This document shows, piece after piece, positions 11,098 to 22,427 of a stretch of DNA of 64,000 nt; the first letter of the stretch is position 1; the number at the start of each line of letters is the position of its first letter. The position numbers were made by a program, and so were the translations under genes. This DNA is from Protea cynaroides (taxonomy: Eukaryota; Streptophyta; Magnoliopsida; Proteales; Proteaceae), in assembly GCA_028583415.1 (NCBI GenBank), contig CM053268.1:14991423-15055422 (forward strand), written 5' to 3'. The notes under the pieces are model-generated. The model saw nothing but the letters and a program-made list of their open reading frames with translations, was not told the DNA's origin and searched no databases.

Positions 11098-11109
11098 ACT
11101 CCCCCTACT
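11098..11109 (-). promoter_or_regulatory. Polypurine tract, element B
   Basis: On the minus strand AGTAGGGGGAGT, next to the remnant end of B's 3' LTR. Confidence 0.75.
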
Positions 11110-14100
11110 TATAAAAATTTTGTCCTCGAAATTGTACATACCTTCTGAATCAAATAAATGAGGATATTGCCTTCGCATAGCATTCTCTTCTTCCCATGTG
11201 ATTTCTTCCATATCTCTACTTCTCCAGGTGACCTTAACATAATAGATATCACGGTTGCATAGTCGTTGAACCTTCCGACTAGTGATTTCAGTTGGTGCTA
11301 CTTCACATGTCAAATCTTCAGTCAAATCAAGTAGATCTACTGTCAGAATGTGCGTTGGATCCTTGACATACTTTTTCAATAAGAAAATATGAAATACGTT
11401 ATGCACACTTGACATAGATGGTGGTGCTAACTGGTATGCCACTTTCCCACGCTTAGCTAGAATTTCATATGGCCCGACATACCTCGGACTTAATTTCCCT
11501 TTCTGTCCGAACCGTTTTAATCCTCGCATAGGCGATACTTTTAAGAATACTTTATCACCCACGATGAATTCAAGGTCTCGACATCGAGTATCTGCATATT
11601 AATTCTGAGAATTTTGAGCTGTTCTCACTCTTTCTTTGATAATGTCGACCACTCGACAAGTCTCTTCAACAAATTCCGGTCCAATAATACTACGTTCCCC
11701 AACTTCATTCCAAAACAAAGGAGTTCAACACTTTTTGCCATACAATGCTTCATAGGGTGACATCTGTATAGTAGCCTGATAGCTATTATTATAAGCGAAC
11801 TCAATCAGTGGTAACTTTTCATCCCATGATCCTTTAAAATCAATTACACAGGCTCGAAGCATATCTTCTAGAATCTGAATTGTACGCTCTGACTGTCCAT
11901 CTGTCTGTGGATGGAATGCAGTACTAAACTTCAATGTTGTACCCATAGCCTTTTGCAATCCTTCCCAAAACTTTGAAGTAAATCGTGGATCTTTATCGGT
12001 CACAATGCTTTCAGGTGCACCGTGTAATCGCACAATGTTATCCACATACAGCTTAGCTAACCTCTCCAGTGTATACTGAGGTCGTATAGGTATAAAGCGA
12101 GCTGTTTTAGTCAGGCGATCTACAATCACTCAAACTGTGTCAACTACTCGAGGAGTCAATGGTAATCCCATGACGAAGTCCATAGTGATGCAGTTCCATT
12201 TCCATGCTGGATCCGGTAACGGCTGTAACAGTCTGGCCGGTCTTTGTCATTCAGCCTTTACTTTCTGACAATTTAGGCATTGAGACACGAACTTAGCTAC
12301 ATCTGCTTTCATTCCTCTCCACCAATATAATTTTTTTAGATCATGATACGTTTTTGTACTTCCAGGATGTATCGAATAGATGGTGGTATGTACTTCTTTC
12401 ATCACTCGGTGTCTAATGTCCAAGCTATCTGTTTTGGGTACACATATTCTTCCTTTGTACTTCAGTACTTTCCCTTCGTCCAAGGTAAACTCAGGGTTAG
12501 TCCTACCTTTTTCGATGTCCTCTTGTACCGTTCTTAGGTAAGGGTCTGATTTAATAGCTGTCTTTACTTCATCAACTATATCCGGTATAATCTTCAATGC
12601 GACGAACATATTTGAAAACCGATGAATAAACTCTTGGTTGGCTGATCCATCTGGTGCATCTATCACAAACTGCTCATTACCGTGCTTGAATACCTTTCTG
12701 TTAGTACACATTGCGGCAGTTGTGCTAACCTCTCCCTGAGATTTTATCATTGCCTTTCTACTCAACGCATCGGCTACTACATTAGCTTTCCCTGGATGAT
12801 ACTGGATATCACAATCATAGTCTTTTAATAGTTCCAGCCATCTTCTTTGTCTCATATTCAGCTCCTTCTGATTAAATAGATAAGTAAGACTTTTATGGTC
12901 TGATTTAATCTGAAACTTCTCCCCGTACAGATAATGTCTCCATATTTTGACAGCATGTACTACTGTCGCTAGTTCCAAATCATGTGTAGGATTGTTCTTC
13001 TCATGTGTCTTCAGTTGTCTTGAGGCATAAGAAATTATTTGTTCTCCTTGCATGAGTACACTTCCTAATCTCAGTCCTGACGCATCGGTGTACAAGATAA
13101 ATGGTTGTCCTGGAATCGGGATGGTCAAGATTGGAGCTGATATCAATCTAGTCTTCAAGGTTTGGAAACTCATCTCGTATTTGTCCGTCCAAACAAACTT
13201 ATCGCCCTTCTTAGTCAAACTGGTAAGAGGTACGGCAATTCGGGAATAGTCTTCCACAAATCGTCAATAATATCTAGCTAGACCCAGAAAACTTCTAATT
13301 TCTGCAACGCTCTTCGGTGCTTCCCACTTTACAATAGCCTCGATCTTGCTGGGATCCACTTTAATTCCTTCAGCGGATACTACATGGCCTAGAAATACGA
13401 CTTTAGCCAAAACTCACACTTTGTAAATTTGGCGTAGAGCTTTTCCTTCCGTAGTCGCTGCAGAGCGGCGCTTAGATTCTTAACATGCGTTTCCTCATCC
13501 TTGGAGTAGACTAATATATCATCAATGAATACAATAACCAACGTATCCAACATATCGTGGAAAACCCAGTTCATAAGTTCCATAAAGGTTGCTGGTGCGT
13601 TTGTCAATCCAAAAGACATGACCAAAAATTCATAATGTCCATATCTGGTCCTGAATGCTGTCTTGGGGATATCACCATCCTTAATCTTCAGCTGATGGTA
13701 GCCTAACCGAAGATCAATCTTTCAGAACACTTTGGTACCTTGCAATTGATCGAACAGGTCATCGATCCGAGGCAATGGATATCGATTCTTGATTGTCAGT
13801 TTATTCAGTTCTCGGTAGTCTGTACACAAGTGAACGCTACCGTCCTTCTTCTTCACGAATAATACTGGCGCTCCCCATGGTGATATGCTAGGGCGAATGT
13901 AACCCTTGTCCAGCAGTTCTTGTAGTTGTACTTTCAATTCCTTCAGTTCAGTAGGAGCCATTCTATAAGGTGCTTTCGATACTGGTGCGGCTCCAGGTAT
14001 AAGATCTATAACAAACTCTGTAGCTCGGTCGGGTGGTAATCCTGGTAGTTCTTCAGGAAATACGTCTGGAAAGTCATGCACGACATCAATATCTTCCATT

Positions 14101-14576
14101 CGTGGTGCTTCCTTGGTAAGGTCAACCACAGATACTAAATATCCGACTGCTCCTTTCTCAAGGCACTTCTTAGCCTTTAGCGCCAAGAGTATGAAGCTTT
14201 TGTTTATGGGGAAGTTTGGTTCCCAAAAAATTGAACTCTGCTCCTTCCTTGTCTTTAAATGTCAGCTTCTTTTTGGCACACAATAAGTTTGCAGAATACC
14301 GAACTAACTAGTCCATTCCCAAGATGACGTCAAAGTCTGCCATCTCAAGTTGGATCAAGGTCGCATCCAAGGTCTTTTCACCAATAAGAACTGGACATGG
14401 TCCATAACCTTTTTCTAACTCCACTTCTAATCCCATAGGTGATCGTACAAGTAGTTTGTAGTCTAAGGATTTAAGGGGTAGATTTAACTTCTTTCCAAAC
14501 GTCACAGGTATAAAGGAATGAGTAGCTCCTGAATCAAAGAGTACTCTGGCGAGAATGCCATTAATAGGTACGATAC

Positions 14577-14647
14577 CTGTGATTTGTCTTGGTTTAGTCT
14601 ACATACTCATACATTGTAATACAACTAACTAAAAATGTAAGTCATAC
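14577..14647 (-). other. Putative gag-pol mini-intron, element B (71 nt)
   Basis: The donor on the minus strand is GTCACAT|GTATGACT (the last exon G is T here) and the acceptor AAATCACAG|GTATCG. GACTAA lies about 20 nt before the acceptor. Removal restores the gag-pol frame with Cys in place of Gly. Confidence 0.5.
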
Positions 14648-15914
14648 ATGTGACCACATCAGGCGATGCGGCAGCATCTTCATATGTAACCGCGTAAACT
14701 CGTCCTTGATGTAGCTGTTTCTTGGGCTTAGGACATTCCCTTGCTATATGTCCCACTTGGTTGCAGTGAAAACATTTTATCCCTTCAGTAATTGGCTTCT
14801 GTTGCTGTTGAGCTACGGTAGTAGTCTTGGTTGCAGCGGTAAAGCCTTGAGCACGGAAGGGTTTGAATGTCTTGTTATTCCCTCAATTATAAGAATTTCC
14901 AGCTGACCTTTTTATACCTCTATTTTGCATGAAATAACTCTCCTTCTGGCTCGATTCTATAACTCGAGCAGTTTTTGCCGCTTCATTATAGATTTTCTTT
15001 TCATGTCCCATAACATGCTCGCGGATTCTTCCCCTAAGTCCCATGACGAACCTTCGGGTCTTTGTGTTTTCCTCTTGCATACTAGTGGGTGCAAAGAAGA
15101 ACAGCTCTTCATAACGCTGTTGATACGCATCCACAGTCATCTGTCCCTGATATAAACTCAGGAACTCTCTTTCCATAGAATCTCTGAGACTTCTCGAAAA
15201 GTACTTCTCAAAGAATGCCTCTTTATAAATATCCCAAGTCAGTTGGGCGTGCTTTGTAAGTAAATACATCCTGGTAGACCTCCACCAATGGTGTGCATCT
15301 CCTTTCAGCATAAAGGTGGCGCACAACACTTTTTCTTCTTCATTTAGTGTCATCATCATAAAATTTCTTTCCATTTCATCAACCCAGTGTGCCGGCCTTA
15401 AAAGATCTGCTGGCTTGCCATTAAACTCTCTGGGCTTCAGTTTCAAAAAACGCTCCACCAGTCTGGAGTGGTATAGTGGTTGTGGAACATACGCTCCATA
15501 CATAGGTGGTTGGTATTGATATCCACCTTGAGCTATCTCAGGATTTTGTACATGAGCCTGCATGATAGGAGTCTGAGGTACGTGGGGTGCTGTGTTACTC
15601 CCCCCTGGTGCTGTGCTTGCCTATCCTGCTGGCAATGGAGGTGTCTGTGCAGCTGGAGGAGTTATGCCTATGGCAGCTTGTATAGTAGCTTGTGCCTGTT
15701 GCATTTGTTGCAGCTGTTGGGCCAAGTTCATTACGACCGTGGCCAAGTCTGTAGGTGGAGCTGGCAGATTGGTAGGATTTGCCTGTCCATTTATGACGGA
15801 CGGTGCTATGTTCATGTTCCCTTGTGTTCCCGATTGTGTCTGGTTATCTTCCCCCACAGGTGGTGGTGGTGGAATAGAGTTACGGCTTTGTCTGGTTACT
15901 CTGCGTCCCACCAT
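14648..15914 (-). pseudogene. gag: gag of element B, nearly intact but broken
   Basis: Begins MVGRRVTRQSRN, then a proline run and a Gln-rich helix (QLQQMQQAQA), then the capsid-like block from LVERFLKLKP to the YEELFFFAP region. The zinc knuckle CFHCNQVGHIAREC lies near 14755-14800. Only two in-frame stops are visible: TAG near 15619, where D has CAG (Gln in GQAST), and one near 14884, where relatives have GGNN. This is the best-preserved gag of the minus-strand elements. The end is set by the intron-like donor. Confidence 0.88.
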
Positions 15915-15924
15915 TAATTAATCT

Positions 15925-15960
15925 GATAGTGGGATTGCCTGAAATTATTGAACACGAGAG
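15925..15960 (-). other. Putative splice acceptor before gag, element B
   Basis: On the minus strand CAATAATTTCAG|GCAATC, with the exon starting at 15938, 24 nt before the gag ATG. Confidence 0.5.
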
Positions 15961-16061
15961 ACAATCATTAAATACTTCATTCTCATATTTTAAAACCACT
16001 AACAAATGCAAATTTCAAAATTTTTAGATCATTCTGTCGAAAATGCTGTGTTTTCACTGCA

Positions 16062-16278
16062 GGGTCGATGGTGGGGGTCGATGGGTGTCCGACCCTCAGT
16101 ATGCGACCCTGGGAAATCACCCATTCTTCCCGAGAGCCGGGGGTCGATGGGGGGGTCGGAGGATGTCCGACCTAGGGTGCGACCCCTGGTTCTCTGTCAG
16201 ATTCCCGAGAGCCAAGGGTCGATGCGGGGGTTGATGCGGGGGTCGATTGTTTTAATCGAATTTTCCGACCCCCGGACG
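16062..16278. promoter_or_regulatory. GGTCGA motif array between gag and aORF, element B
   Basis: Repeated GGGTCGATGG and CGACCCT/CGACCCC words in both orientations, same position as in A, with more G in the flanks (GGGGGTCGA). LTR3 of the same element shows the same G-rich variant near 19805-19860 and 20455-20510. Confidence 0.6.
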
Positions 16279-16430
16279 AAAAATCTGATTTTTAAGTTCC
16301 GATTCAAAGTCCATTTCCCATTCTTTCTTCTCCGCTTCGACTCAACTCGTCCCTCTGAGTTGCTACAGTAACAACTCCGATCCGTTGGTGGTTTTTACTC
16401 CTTGTTTCGTCGTCTACATCTCCGCTACAG

Positions 16431-16875
16431 GTATGTCTTCTACCTTTTCATGTTTTTAGGTTTCTTTACCTAGGTTTTTGCTCGTTTATCTCGTATTTTC
16501 AAATTAAAATTTTTTCAATCGTAAAAATTCGATTTTTATTGGGGGCTTTTGTTGTTGGTGACTTGTGGAACGAAAGCCCTAAAAAATATTTGAGTTTCAT
16601 CAGTTGGTTATCGAGAAACTCAAAATTTACACTTTTTGCCCTAATTTTATCGAAATTTTGAATTTCTTGAAATTCCTTGCAATTCAATCTAATTAGTTGA
16701 AATTTTTGACTGTATGAGTCTCAAAGGATAGTCTAGGATCTATGTAAGTCCTTCTGCCCACGCGTAAGGGTGAAAAGTGAGGCTTTTGACCAATTTACGT
16801 CGTTATTATGTCAAAATTTTGGATTTTTTTTTACTCTCTACTAATCCATTATTTGTTTCTCTTTCTTATTTGCAG
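16431..16875 (+). other. 5'-UTR intron of aORF, element B
   Basis: Donor CTACAG|GTATGT and acceptor TTATTTGCAG, six bases before the ATG at 16881. 445 nt, T-rich. Confidence 0.65.
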
Positions 16876-16880
16876 ATACT

Positions 16881-18149
16881 ATGGCTCGTACCAAGGTACC
16901 CAGAGTTCGCGACTGTCTTCGCTTCCGTTCCAATGATGCCGAGGCACAGTATGCCCACTACGCTCGCAAGAAGGTAGAGGGTGACCGCAAAGTGGACTTG
17001 GCTAGCTTAGCCTTGTTCAATGTGGAGTGGGCCTTTGGTGATATGGGATGGCTTCCCATCATCATCTATGACACGTGTACCCGTCCTGACTTGGTACGCC
17101 AGTTCTACTGTAATCTCCAGGTGGTGGGAGATTACAATGATGTTGAGAGGGGTGGTGAGCTTCGGATCACCAGTTACGTCAAGGGGGTTGATGTTTCCTT
17201 TGATTATTGGCAGCTGACTGACTTGTTGGGCATTTCCTATGATGGCCCCTTGGTGTTCTGTGCTCCTGGAGAGCCCCATTTCTTTTCTCTACAGATGAGG
17301 GCTGAGATCGATCGTCAGATCATCAGACCTGATCGCTGGGAGATGAAAGCGAGTTATCTACATTCAAATCCATGGGTATACTGCAAGATCATTCAGCATA
17401 ATCTGATACCGCAGAGTGGACACTACGAGAGGGTCTCCCAGTTGACCCAGTACCTGCTGTACTACATATGCACTAGGCAGCCCGTCTACCTTCCCTACAT
17501 CATCATGCGTACGATGATCAGTGCCACGTTGCCTAGTCACACTGGCAACCTTCCTTATGGACGCATGATCACTACCTTGCTTACCCGTCTGGGGGTTGAT
17601 TTATTGGATGAGAAGATTCAGGAGAAATCCTTCTCATCACCTCTGGATTGGGAGGCTATTTGCAAGATGGGCATGCGGGATGCCCAGGTCAGTGATGAGG
17701 AGAGGAACGCGATGTTGCGCCCTCGCACTCGAGTGGAGATGGCCGACGCTGAGGCAGCAGCAGCAGCAGCCACTAGAGCAGGGGTTCATGGGGATGATGA
17801 CGACCGGCTATACATGGATGTAGATGCCATACCTCCTCCATCACCTACTCATGCTACTGGAGCTGGTCCGTCTTCTTCAGCTGGTCCTTCACATGCAGCT
17901 GGTCCTTCGTATTCTCTATTTGATGACATGAGGAGGATATTGCACGAGATACGAGAGGCTTAGCGTATGTCTGACCTGAGGATGGGAGAGCTTAGGGATG
18001 CTCAGCGTGTGACTGACCAGCGAATGGCTGATCTCATAGCTAGTCTTCAGAAGATCCAGACTCAGATAACTTGGTTGACTAGAGTCTACGTTGAGGACTA
18101 TGATAGAGACCGTGAGGCACCGCCTCCCCCATCACCTCCAGCTTCTTGA
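16881..18149 (+). pseudogene. aORF of element B: antisense accessory gene with one stop codon
   Basis: The best copy: 423 codons from MARTKVPRVRD to the terminal TGA, with one in-frame TAG at 17961-17963 where element A has CAG. Residues 30-260 are the conserved domain (AFGDMGWLPII, LVRQFYCNLQV, RITSYVKGV, DLLGISYDGPLV, CKIIQHNLIPQSGHYERVSQ, IIMRTMISATLP, LPYGRMITTLLTRLGV). Then follow a polyalanine run, an acidic and Ser/Pro-rich linker, and a helical segment of repeated RMGELRDAQR/RMADLIASLQ units that could form a coiled coil. No DDE, zinc-finger or membrane motif is seen. It resembles plant 'putative plant transposon protein' families (recalled, not searched). It has its own intron and lies divergently from gag, which suggests a separate promoter between 16280 and 16430. 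Confidence 0.78.
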
Positions 18150-18179
18150 TGTACTTCTTTTATTTATCTTTTTGTATTT

Positions 18180-18213
18180 CAGAGTAACTGTCCGGACTGT
18201 GGACTGTACTCTG
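18180..18213. other. Conserved 34-nt hairpin, element B
   Basis: Stem CAGAGTA/TACTCTG and inner GTCC/GGAC, 31 nt after the aORF stop and 213 nt before the PBS. Confidence 0.6.
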
Positions 18214-18425
18214 CTTTAATCATATATATATATAAACATTTGTTCTTCCTTTTAGTTGTATATAAATTTGTTTCTCATTTAATAGATGCATTATTCTCTT
18301 TCAGTTTAATCTCAAACAACACAGATGCTTATGGTGTGTTATTATTACATCTTTTAAATTTTTATCTTATCTCAGTTCATGACCCTTTTGTGGAAGTATA
18401 CGGTTTCACAGATAAAGTCTGAGAT

Positions 18426-18437
18426 GTTTTGATACCA
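18426..18437 (-). promoter_or_regulatory. Primer-binding site, element B (decayed)
   Basis: On the minus strand TGGTATCAAAAC, two G-to-A changes from the intact TGGTATCAGAGC in A, C, E and F. Confidence 0.8.
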
Positions 18438-18720
18438 AGTTGTCACACCCCAATTCTGCACCATTCAGAACGGTGTGATGAATCGCTAATAAACCAACGG
18501 TTCAACCAGGATCTCTAATAGGCGGTATCCATTAAAAATAAAACCATGCACGTCCACAATCATAATCAGAATAAATACACAATAGCGAAAGTCTTATAGT
18601 AAATGAACTGAGAACTCTAAATGTAATAATCATAATTAAAATATCAAGTTATTGTTGTATCAACTGAGACATAAATAAATAAAATATCAATTACATCCTT
18701 TTATAAATTCAAATAAAATT

Positions 18721-18855
18721 CTAATAGAATACGCATGAGTTGCACTCGCATGAGGGGTCATGCGTATCCTCTAAGTCTTCAGCTTCCATTGCAGCAATAC
18801 GTGCATACACCGGAGCATTCATATAATTTTCAACTGTAGTACCTGCATCATCAAC
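18721..18855 (-). CDS. LTR small reading frame, LTR3
   Basis: 44 codons: VDDAGTTVENYMNAP at the start, CECNSCVFY then TAG at the end. TTTTTAG precedes it. In this LTR the same frame is open further upstream to 19002, but that extension is not conserved in E and F, so the 44-codon block is the unit called. Confidence 0.5.
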   Translation of the reverse strand, partial: VDDAGTTVENYMNAPVYARIAAMEAEDLEDTHDPSCECNSCVFY

Positions 18856-20356
18856 TAAAAATATTCGACATTGAGAGGGTGAGCACACATCATGGCTCAG
18901 TGAGCAAACAAAACAATGCAACAAACATATGCATGCATTTAATTCATATCTTTGGTCTGGTAAATAAGTTTGCAATGTGCTATAGAAAGGATAGGTGGCC
19001 AAAGGTCACGTTTATTGACGCCACACCTCTGTACACGAGTGTGTGAAGCCGCCCAAAGGTAACGTTTATTGCCGACCCACATGCACCCACCATGGACAAT
19101 GTACACGCAAAGGTCACGTTTATTGCTGTACCCGTTGCCCATACCAACACGTAAGCCCCTGCTGGCGAGGGCTCACAAACTGGGCTTGCAACTAACCAAT
19201 CCTAATGCCAATCAGTGTATCCAAGGCCTCACCCCAGCATCCCTCAATACGTCCATAGAGATAGGGCTAAAGCCCCCCGGCAGAGTCAGAGACTACACGG
19301 TCCGAGACCACTTCCCCTCATACCCTACGACATAATAGTTCTGCTAAGGTAATGGCGATACGACGATGTCAGTGGACAAGACTTGAGTTAGAGATAAAGC
19401 TAGAGTGCTGAGGCCCCGCCTATGACATCTCCCCCTGATACTTTCTCGCATCAAGCACACCAACCACACATATACATCCACATGCCTATTCCTATAATCA
19501 TCATCATCATCATGTTATAAACAATAATTAAATATGCATGAACAGTAATAATAGAAATATTGGATGACATGTTGAATGCACATAACAATCATACACCCAT
19601 AAAATCAATCATGGCGTTGGACTCAAGAGTAAAATAGTTTATTATTAACCAATTAGTTTAGGTCTTGTTCCCTCACCTTTACTTGATCGTAGGTCCTCTT
19701 TCAGGCTTTAAGAATCAACTATATATCGATATTATATCACTAGAAGACCTAATCAAGTCGATGGAATTTAATTAGAATTAATTCTGATTTTAAAAAGCAT
19801 GCTATTAACTGGGGGTCGATGCCAGGGTCGGAGGTTCCATCGACCCTGGGTGCGACCACCCACGGTCTAGACTTCTCGAACACTGGGGGTTGATTGTTAG
19901 GGTATGGTAGGGTCGATTGGCCATCGACCCTCCGTGCGATCCCCTGTGGATTTCATCAAATTTTCATCCTTCAGTCCATTCGTTCGTGTTTGGGGTCCTA
20001 TGACTTGCTTCTACAATCCATTCCACACATGTTCTATGGTCTAGAACCGTAGTTCATTCACCTATATGGTTTTTATGATTTCCCCCATGGTTTTTCTTGA
20101 AAACCTAACCATGGATGGATGATTTAAGTTTCTCCTAGATCATTCCCTCTTCACTATCCATTCTAAGGTCTGTAGAATTACATGGAGATAGTACCCATAG
20201 CTGAGAATTAGGCTTGTCTCTCTGAAGCCTTCTCTTTGATCTTCTTCTCCACTTTCCTTCTCTTCTCTTTCTCTTCTCTTTCTCTTCTCCTTTCCTTTCT
20301 CTTTCTCTCAATTTAATTAGGGTTCTAAAAGGAGTGAAAGAGGCCTAGGGACGTCC

Positions 20357-20364
20357 TATTTATA
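20357..20364 (-). promoter_or_regulatory. TATA box, LTR3
   Basis: On the minus strand CTCTATAAATAGGACGTCC, 364 bases into the LTR. Confidence 0.6.
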
Positions 20365-20727
20365 GAGTAGAAACTCCAAAAATAAGTCCCATTGAGATTA
20401 GGAAAGAATCCCATTAAAATTTGGAAAGTTTCCAAATCATAGTTTCTGTCGGCAGACTGGGGGTCGATGAGGGGGTCGGAGATCCCGTCGACCCCTGGTT
20501 CTAAAATGTCCCACCCCCGGTTAAAAACTCAGGGTCTGACTTTCTATCTTGGGGGATCCGACCCTGCCTAGCTAGGTGTGCGTCCCTCCCCCCATTTTTA
20601 GTGTTTTTGGTCAGTTTAATACATGGGATTGTGATCTCCCTTACGTACTTGATCCATTTGGCTTGACCATGATGGGTAGACCTGGTTCAAGGTGGTAAGA
20701 CCGAGTTAGTTTGATACGGGTCTTACA

Positions 20728-21108
20728 CTCGGGGCTCTGGACGTAGGTTAATTGCTTTCATCTGCCAATGATCATCCCGAAGAATCTGATTATCTATTTC
20801 TATGCGCATTCGCACTGATAGGAACTGGGGTTCCTTGGGTGCACAGTATACCAAGGGACCATCATTTGAGATACCTAGGATATCAGCCAACTTCTGATAG
20901 TTAAATAAGACCTCTACCCCTTTAACTAAACTGGTGATCCTGAGCTCTCAGCCCCTATTTATATCCTCTGGGTCACCTTCCACCTGTAAATTATAGTAAA
21001 ACTATTTTACCAACTCAGGACAGGTCCAACCCTCATAAAGAATCACAGGGAGCCAGCCCATATCACCAAATGCTCCCTCCACATCAAATAGGGCAAGGCT
21101 GGCCAAGT
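20728..21108 (-). pseudogene. aORF fragment of element D, middle part
   Basis: Read on the minus strand from 21108: LASLALFDVEGAFGDMGWLP, LRITSLVKGVEV, LADILGISNDGPLVYCAP, RDDHWQMKAINLRPEPR. It continues exactly where the start fragment at 40741-40855 stops (VNL), so insertion of C split it. At 20728 it is cut again by B's LTR3. Two in-frame stops, TAG in VK*FY and TGA in RG*ELR, fit C-to-T change. It is intermediate between the A/B and E/F versions. Confidence 0.82.
21104..21108. repeat. Target-site duplication CAAGT, left copy (element C)
   Basis: CAAGT precedes LTR4. The second copy is at 40736-40740, right after LTR5, and both lie in D's aORF. Confidence 0.9.
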
Positions 21109-21473
21109 TGTAGGACCTGTATCGAACTAACCGGTCTTACCACATTGTACCAGGTCTACCTATCATAGTCGAACCAAGTGGACCAAGTGCGTTAAGAAAC
21201 CACAATACCAGGTATGAAGTCTAACTCAAAATAGTCAAATATGAGGGTAGGGTCGCATGCCTAAACAGGGGTGACCGACCCCACCTCAAAAGGGTCCAAC
21301 CCATGACTTTTTAGTCGTGGGGTCGCATGACTAAAAAAACGTAAGGTCGACGGATTCTGTGACTCTACATGCGACCCTACGATAATAGACAAAATTTAGA
21401 AATTAAGAAACCTTCCTAATCCAAAGGGGGTTTTTCCTAAACTCATTGGGACTTATTATGGAGGGTTTTTCTC

Positions 21474-21483
21474 TATAAATAGG
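21474..21483 (+). promoter_or_regulatory. TATA box, LTR4
   Basis: TATAAATAGG, 365 bases into the LTR, followed by ATGTCCCTTAGCC, which is conserved in LTR5 and D's LTR. Transcription probably starts about 30 nt downstream. Confidence 0.65.
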
Positions 21484-21619
21484 ATGTCCCTTAGCCTCTT
21501 TCATGCCTTTAGAACCCTAATTGAAAGTGAGAGTAAGAGAAAGAAAAGGAAGATAAGAAGAGAAGGAAACTTGAAGAATAAGACTAAGGAAGAGGAGGAA
21601 GTTCAGAGAAATCTCTGAC

Positions 21620-21630
21620 TTAAAGTATGA
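21620..21630 (+). other. Putative LTR splice donor (LTR4)
   Basis: AAA|GTATGA, GT at 21625-21626; LTR5 has AAG|GTATGA at the same place. Confidence 0.4.
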
Positions 21631-22427
21631 ACCTAATTCCCTACCTGAATAAGAGAGCCTAGAATAGTTATGAAGAATTTAGGATTAAGAGAAATCCAAA
21701 TCATCCATCCATGGATAATTTCCAAGAGATTCCATGGAGGAAATCATTATGGATAATGAATGGTGTATAAATTATAGTTTTGAGCCATAGAACAATCATA
21801 GAATGGACCATGATAGTAAGCCAAAGGATCCAAACATAAAGGGATAGACTTTAGAATGAAAGATCGACTCAGAACACGTGTGGTCGCACGTAGGGTCGAA
21901 TGATTTCTGACCCTACGAGACCATATGATCGACCACATGCCCTAGGGAAGTCCCAGGGAGGGTGTGGTCGCACGTAAGGTCGAATGGTGTCTGACACCAC
22001 CTGTGACCCTACACCCTGGGGTCACAGAAATTGCTACCCTAGGTGCAACCCTACCTGTGACCCTACAGGTTCTGTTAGTTTAAACATGTTGGAACTAATT
22101 CTAATTAAAATCTATCACTTGTTAGGTCTTTCCAGTGATTTAAAAGTGAATTATAAAGCTTGAACGAAGATCTACTAGCAATCAAAGGTGAGGGAACAAG
22201 ACCTAAACTAATTGGCTAATAATAAACTATTTTCATTTATTGAGTCCAATACCATGAATGATTCTATGCTTGTATGATTGTAATGTGCATATCACATGTC
22301 ATCCACTATTCGTATTATTACTGTTCATGCATATTTAATTTCGTTTATTATAACATGATGACGATGATGATGCTAGGAATAGGCATGTGAATGTATGTGT
22401 GTGGTTAGTGTACTTGATGCAAGTGGA

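Larger units (their letters stand above)
11005..14576 (-). pseudogene. pol: pol of element B, broken
   Basis: The same domain order as A: protease with DSGATHS (about 14527-14537), RT with FIDD at 13518-13529, RNase H with YTDAS near 13080 and an intact HPGKANVVADALSRKA tail, integrase with CLNC and DDE blocks (about 12300-11750), and a chromodomain-like tail near 11160-11270. Breaks are a stop before the GMDWLAR block near 14307, frameshifts near 14200, 13720 and 13390-13400, a stop after the RNase H start near 13262, a break at KAE near 12245, and further stops near 11600 and 11727. The frame continues through the polypurine tract to 11005, inside sequence now belonging to LTR2. Confidence 0.9.
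11092..20727 (-). mobile_element. Element B: Del/Tekay-like retrotransposon
   Basis: Minus strand. Its 5' LTR is LTR3 (18441-20727), followed by PBS, hairpin, aORF, motif array, gag, mini-intron and pol. Only the last six bases of its 3' LTR remain in the window (11092-11097), because element A is inserted there. On the right, LTR3 abuts element D's aORF in the middle of the frame, so B is inserted in D. Its right target copy would be CTCGG (20728-20732); the other is outside the window. Confidence 0.82.
18441..20727 (-). repeat. LTR3: 5' LTR of element B
   Basis: 2287 bp, TGTCACACCCC...GTCTTACA on the plus strand. It has the 44-codon frame, the repeated GCATCAGGGG/TAGCTCTATCTCTA modules (in reverse, 19220-19460), an ATC microsatellite near 19500, G-rich GGTCGA clusters and TATAAATAG at 20357-20364. 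The donor seen in LTR1/2 is CAG|CTATGG here, so GT is lost. Confidence 0.9.

Noticed and set aside
20728..21108. Host gene fragment between LTR3 and LTR4
   Set aside because: Read on the minus strand it is the continuation of element D's aORF.
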